In this document: positions 6,605 to 8,813 of the stretch, in pieces
Numbering within the stretch: position 1 is the first letter of the stretch
Layout of the letters: every line of letters starts with the position of its first letter
Origin: Prevotellaceae bacterium
GTDB lineage: Bacteria; Bacteroidota; Bacteroidia; Bacteroidales; UBA932
DNA length: 8,813 bases
NCBI GenBank assembly: GCA_031258755.1
Contig: JAIRMK010000195.1
Span: 1 to 8,813, forward strand
Direction: 5' to 3'
Program-made: the position numbers and the translations under genes
Notes under the pieces: generated by a model
The model's input: only the letters and a program-made list of their open reading frames with translations
What the model was told of the DNA's origin: nothing
Databases searched by the model: none

Positions 6605-7338
6605 TTTTTTGCCAGAAACAATTCCAGCGCTTTCGCCATGGAAGGCGCTTCGGGTGTAGGCGCTTCCACGGCCGCTTTCAGTTTTGCCGCCTTCAATGCT
6701 TTCAAGGTGGCGGCGCCGAAAGCCGCCAATTTCGTGCCGTTTTGTTTAAACTCGGGGAAATTGTCGGTCAACGATTTTACTTCGGCCGCGCTGTAAAACA
6801 CCATCATGTCGTAACGGGAGAGGTTTATGTGGCTCAAATCGCTGTTTTCCGTACGGTAAAGAATGGCTTTGGTATGTTTCATCTTCGCCTTTTCGAACGC
6901 TTTTTGAATTTCGGGCTTGCTGTTGCTCGCCAAAGCCAGCAGAAAAATTTCTCCCTTGTGCTTCGACCCGATGGCTTCAATTATCGATTCAATAGTGCCG
7001 TTACCATAAAATATCTTACGTTTGCGGTACACAATGTATTTTTGCAAATAAAAAGCGATAGACTCCGTCAGGCAAAAGTATTTCATGGTTTCCGGTACGG
7101 CAATTCGCAATTCTTCGCACAAACCGAAAAAATGGTCAATTCCTGTACGAGAGATGAACACTACAGCCGTATGGCTTAAAATGTCCACACGTTGTGTTCT
7201 AAATTCTTTCCCGGAAAGTCGTTCTACACGAATAAACGGACAAAAGTCAACCGTTACATTATATTTTTCCGCTAATTCCGCATAAGGGGAAGGGCCTGCA
7301 GGCGCCGTTTGGGCTATGAGTACATGTTTAATTATCAT
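6601..7338 (-). CDS. hemD: Uroporphyrinogen-III synthase
   Basis: Cyclises hydroxymethylbilane with inversion of ring D to uroporphyrinogen III, the branch point to haem, sirohaem and corrinoids; cytoplasmic. 245 residues. HemD is poorly conserved generally, but this matches the Bacteroidales form: an N-terminal HVLIAQ strand followed by SPYAELAEKY, TAVVFISRTGIDHFF (about 60-74), PETMKYFCLTESIAFYLQKY (about 82-101), YDMMVFYSAAEVKSL in the second domain, and EAPTPEAPSM near the end. Start: the frame opens further to an ATG at 7386, but that would overlap DUF4271 by 44 bp and add residues unlike the family. The ATG at 7338 lies 4 nt after the DUF4271 stop and gives MIIKHVLIAQ. Position between DUF4271 and rnpA is typical of the order. 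Confidence 0.9.
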   Translation of the reverse strand: MIIKHVLIAQTAPAGPSPYAELAEKYNVTVDFCPFIRVERLSGKEFRTQRVDILSHTAVVFISRTGIDHFFGLCEELRIAVPETMKYFCLTESIAFYLQKYIVYRKRKIFYGNGTIESIIEAIGSKHKGEIFLLALASNSKPEIQKAFEKAKMKHTKAILYRTENSDLSHINLSRYDMMVFYSAAEVKSLTDNFPEFKQNGTKLAAFGAATLKALKAAKLKAAVEAPTPEAPSMAKALELFLAKK

Positions 7339-7342
7339 ACGA

Positions 7343-8029
7343 TTACGCCAAAGTAATATACTTCCATATAAATAAAAATGGTGCAAATTCGAAGGTGCAA
7401 AGATACAAAATCCAAAAGAAAACAGAAAGTTTATAAGAAATAAAAATTTGAAAGGAACGTATCAGGTATAATAAAATAATGAGGAGAGAACACACCAATC
7501 CAATAATAATTAACGGTTTACAAAACGACGCGTAGGTGTTAAAAAACAATATCGTGAGGGGGAACAAAATAAGGCCGCCCGAAATGGCGTAAAGTTGTCC
7601 GTAATAGCCCATCATGCGCATGGCTGTTCCTGTTTCCGTAAGAAATCCCAATATCCGGAGCAGGAGAGTTTTTAAGATGTAAAACACAAAAAAGGACGAT
7701 AAAATCAAGATATAAACTTGTGCGGCAGTTAAATGACTGGGGAAAACGTCATAATAGCGAATAGTCAGAAACAGAAAGAACGATATGCAAATTTGGCTGA
7801 ACAGTAAGAGCAGCCGGCGAATGTTTGCAATAACCACCGAATTTTCTTCAAATTGTTTTTGCGCCACATGAAAATGTATCAATCCCGGAAAAGACAGCAG
7901 TAAAAATTGTTTGATAAAACGAAAATTCAGAAAAAACAATATCAACAAACCCAGCCCGATCCAGCCCTCTAAGCGGGTAAACGACACGCGCAGCAGTTCA
8001 ACAGCATCTAACAATTCCTCCCGCATCAT
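7343..8029 (-). CDS. DUF4271 multi-pass membrane protein
   Basis: Function unknown; a Bacteroidota-specific integral membrane protein of 228 residues. Hydrophobic segments lie near 23-38, 70-91, 103-128, 144-166, 170-191 and 200-225, so about six membrane spans. There is no signal peptide and no visible catalytic motif. The C-terminal WILYLCTFEFAPFLFIWK resembles the conserved ILYLCxLExxP end of the family, and GYYGQLYAISGG (141-152) fits the central conserved stretch. Two ATG codons in tandem (8029, 8026) follow the yciH stop by 2 nt, so translation is likely coupled. It precedes hemD by 4 nt. The constant pairing with hemD in the phylum hints at a tetrapyrrole or envelope role, but that is guilt by association only. 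Confidence 0.85.
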   Translation of the reverse strand: MMREELLDAVELLRVSFTRLEGWIGLGLLILFFLNFRFIKQFLLLSFPGLIHFHVAQKQFEENSVVIANIRRLLLLFSQICISFFLFLTIRYYDVFPSHLTAAQVYILILSSFFVFYILKTLLLRILGFLTETGTAMRMMGYYGQLYAISGGLILFPLTILFFNTYASFCKPLIIIGLVCSLLIILLYLIRSFQIFISYKLSVFFWILYLCTFEFAPFLFIWKYITLA

Positions 8030-8031
8030 TT

Positions 8032-8343
8032 TTAATTCCCCCGTTTTGCTTTATATCCTGCTTCCAGCAGCAACGCCACCACCCGGTCGCGAAAATCGCC
8101 CTGAATGAGAATTTGTCCTTCTTTTGCCGCTCCGCCAACGCCACATTTGCTTTTAAGCGTTTTGGCCAGGGCTTCCAACTCGGCCGCCGGCCCTGTAAAA
8201 CCCGATACCAGCGTAACCTGTTTCCCTGCCCGCTGCCGGCGGTCGATAGTCACAATTAACGTTTGCTTCCCGGGCGGCGGCGCCGCTTGCTTCTCGTCAT
8301 GTGCATACACAAAATCGGAATTTGTTGAATAAACCACGCCCAT
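8032..8343 (-). CDS. yciH: SUI1/eIF1-like translation initiation factor (YciH)
   Basis: Bacterial homologue of eIF1, thought to bind the small ribosomal subunit and affect start-site fidelity. 103 residues with the chosen start. A variable N-terminus with GVVYSTNSDF leads into the SUI1 domain: QTLIVTIDRRQRAGKQVTLV (about 27-46), then KSKCGVGGAAKEGQILIQGDFRD, the family's most conserved block, and a C-terminal helix. Start: the frame extends to an ATG at 8400, but a TACCTTTG promoter box lies between that ATG and the one at 8343, and the extra 19 residues are hydrophobic and unlike relatives. From ATG 8343 the protein begins directly at MGVVYST, about nine residues shorter than Bacteroides forms I recall. 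First gene of the yciH-DUF4271-hemD-rnpA operon. Confidence 0.9.
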   Translation of the reverse strand: MGVVYSTNSDFVYAHDEKQAAPPPGKQTLIVTIDRRQRAGKQVTLVSGFTGPAAELEALAKTLKSKCGVGGAAKEGQILIQGDFRDRVVALLLEAGYKAKRGN

Positions 8344-8357
8344 AAAAAAATTTTCTG

Positions 8358-8365
8358 CAAAGGTA
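8358..8365 (-). promoter_or_regulatory. -7 box (TACCTTTG) for the yciH operon
   Basis: Exact match to TAnnTTTG on the minus strand, ending 14 nt before the yciH ATG (8343), so the leader would be only about 5-9 nt. No good -33 TTTG is found at 19-21 nt. It is the only obvious promoter for the four-gene operon and supports the 8343 start. Confidence 0.5.
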
Positions 8366-8438
8366 GGTAGAATTATTGGAATGTATATCTTGCATGGCAA
8401 AACATGTGTTGTTTGTATGTATTTCGGAATTTTATATG

Positions 8439-8446
8439 TAAATTTG
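8439..8446 (+). promoter_or_regulatory. -7 box (TAAATTTG) for the DUF2723 gene
   Basis: Exact TAnnTTTG match 40 nt before the ATG at 8487. A TTTG at 8412-8415 may be the -33 box, although the 23-nt spacer is longer than usual. Together with the yciH box at 8358-8365 it makes this 143-bp gap a divergent promoter region. Confidence 0.45.
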
Positions 8447-8486
8447 CCACTTTAATCTATTAATTAATACGCTATAAAAATACAAG

Positions 8487-8813
8487 ATGAATACCTTTAA
8501 ACGTGCCAATAACATTGCGGGATGGGTTGTTTGCGCCATAGCTTCTCTGGTTTATTTGCTCACCATTGAGCCCACCACCAGTTTCTGGGATTGCGGCGAG
8601 TTCATTGCCTCGTCCTACAAACTCGAAGTGGGACACCCGCCCGGGAACCCTGTGTTTCAGCTGTTGGGACGCCTGTTCAGCATGTTTGCCTCGCCCGAAC
8701 ACGTGGCGCCCATGATTAACTCCGTGAGTGCACTGTGCAGCGGATTTACAATCCTGTTCCTGTTTTGGACCATTACCCATTTGGCGCGCCGTATCATGGA
8801 GCGCAAAGGCGAC
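8487..8813 (+). CDS. DUF2723 / GT117-type membrane glycosyltransferase, N-terminal part (cut by window end)
   Basis: The frame is open from ATG 8487 to the last base (109 codons), so the gene continues beyond the window; the family is large, often around 1,000 residues. DUF2723 proteins are multi-spanning GT-C-like enzymes abundant in Bacteroidota and related to human TMEM260, a protein O-mannosyltransferase. Visible: a first membrane segment at about residues 9-28 (NIAGWVVCAIASLVYLLTI), then the family hallmark TTSFWDCGEFIASSYKLEVG followed by HPPGNP (about 30-55), in the loop where GT-C enzymes keep acidic catalytic residues (here D36 and E39 are candidates), and a second hydrophobic stretch near 75-95. 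Substrate cannot be read from this part. It is transcribed away from the yciH operon. Confidence 0.9.
   Translation, partial: MNTFKRANNIAGWVVCAIASLVYLLTIEPTTSFWDCGEFIASSYKLEVGHPPGNPVFQLLGRLFSMFASPEHVAPMINSVSALCSGFTILFLFWTITHLARRIMERKGD

Noticed and set aside
7339..7386. Longer HemD start at ATG 7386
   Set aside because: It would overlap DUF4271 by 44 bp and add residues unlike relatives, while ATG 7338 fits both spacing and homology.
8344..8400. Hydrophobic N-terminal extension (signal-like) on YciH
   Set aside because: The exact -7 box at 8358-8365 lies inside this stretch, and a cytoplasmic initiation factor has no use for a signal sequence.
8472..8780. 102-codon minus-strand frame at the right end
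   Set aside because: The opposite strand carries the DUF2723 hallmark sequence, so this is a shadow of that gene.

Overview
The window looks like ordinary chromosome of a Bacteroidota bacterium, most likely Bacteroidales. Four things point there. DUF4271 is essentially confined to the phylum and DUF2723 is typical of it. The order DUF4271-hemD-rnpA is a familiar Bacteroidales arrangement. The uroporphyrinogen-III synthase and the COG2509 flavoprotein resemble Bacteroides-type sequences, recalled rather than searched. Several genes have the Bacteroidota promoter form (TTTG, about 19-21 nt, TAnnTTTG) and weak or absent Shine-Dalgarno sequences. Genus cannot be named. Genes are moderately GC-rich; the intergenic DNA is very AT-rich.

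Layout. 1-1809 (+): the C-terminal two thirds of UvrA. 1751-3958 (-): RNase R, convergent with uvrA and overlapping it by 59 bp. 3959-4135: AT-rich gap with the RNase R promoter candidate. 4136-5692 (-): COG2509 FAD-dependent dehydrogenase; its promoter lies inside the longest possible reading frame, so the long N-terminus is rejected. 5693-6214: about 520 bp of AT-rich DNA without a gene, holding promoters, a palindrome and repeats. 6215-8343 (-): a compact operon read yciH, DUF4271, hemD, rnpA, with junctions of 2 nt, 4 nt and a 4-nt overlap. 8344-8486: divergent promoter region. 8487-8813 (+): the start of a DUF2723 (GT117-type) membrane glycosyltransferase, cut by the window end.

How the genes fit together. 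uvrA (nucleotide excision repair) and rnr (RNA decay) are housekeeping genes that meet tail to tail. The yciH operon mixes translation initiation, a membrane protein, tetrapyrrole synthesis and tRNA 5' maturation; its tight spacing implies co-transcription and translational coupling. The yidD gene that commonly follows rnpA in relatives is missing.

I see no defence island, phage, transposon, CRISPR array, rRNA or tRNA, and no convincing wholly new system. The best leads are the 520-bp gap with its consensus promoter and palindrome (possible small RNA or long regulated leader), the unusual start region of the flavoprotein gene, and the interlocked uvrA/rnr ends.
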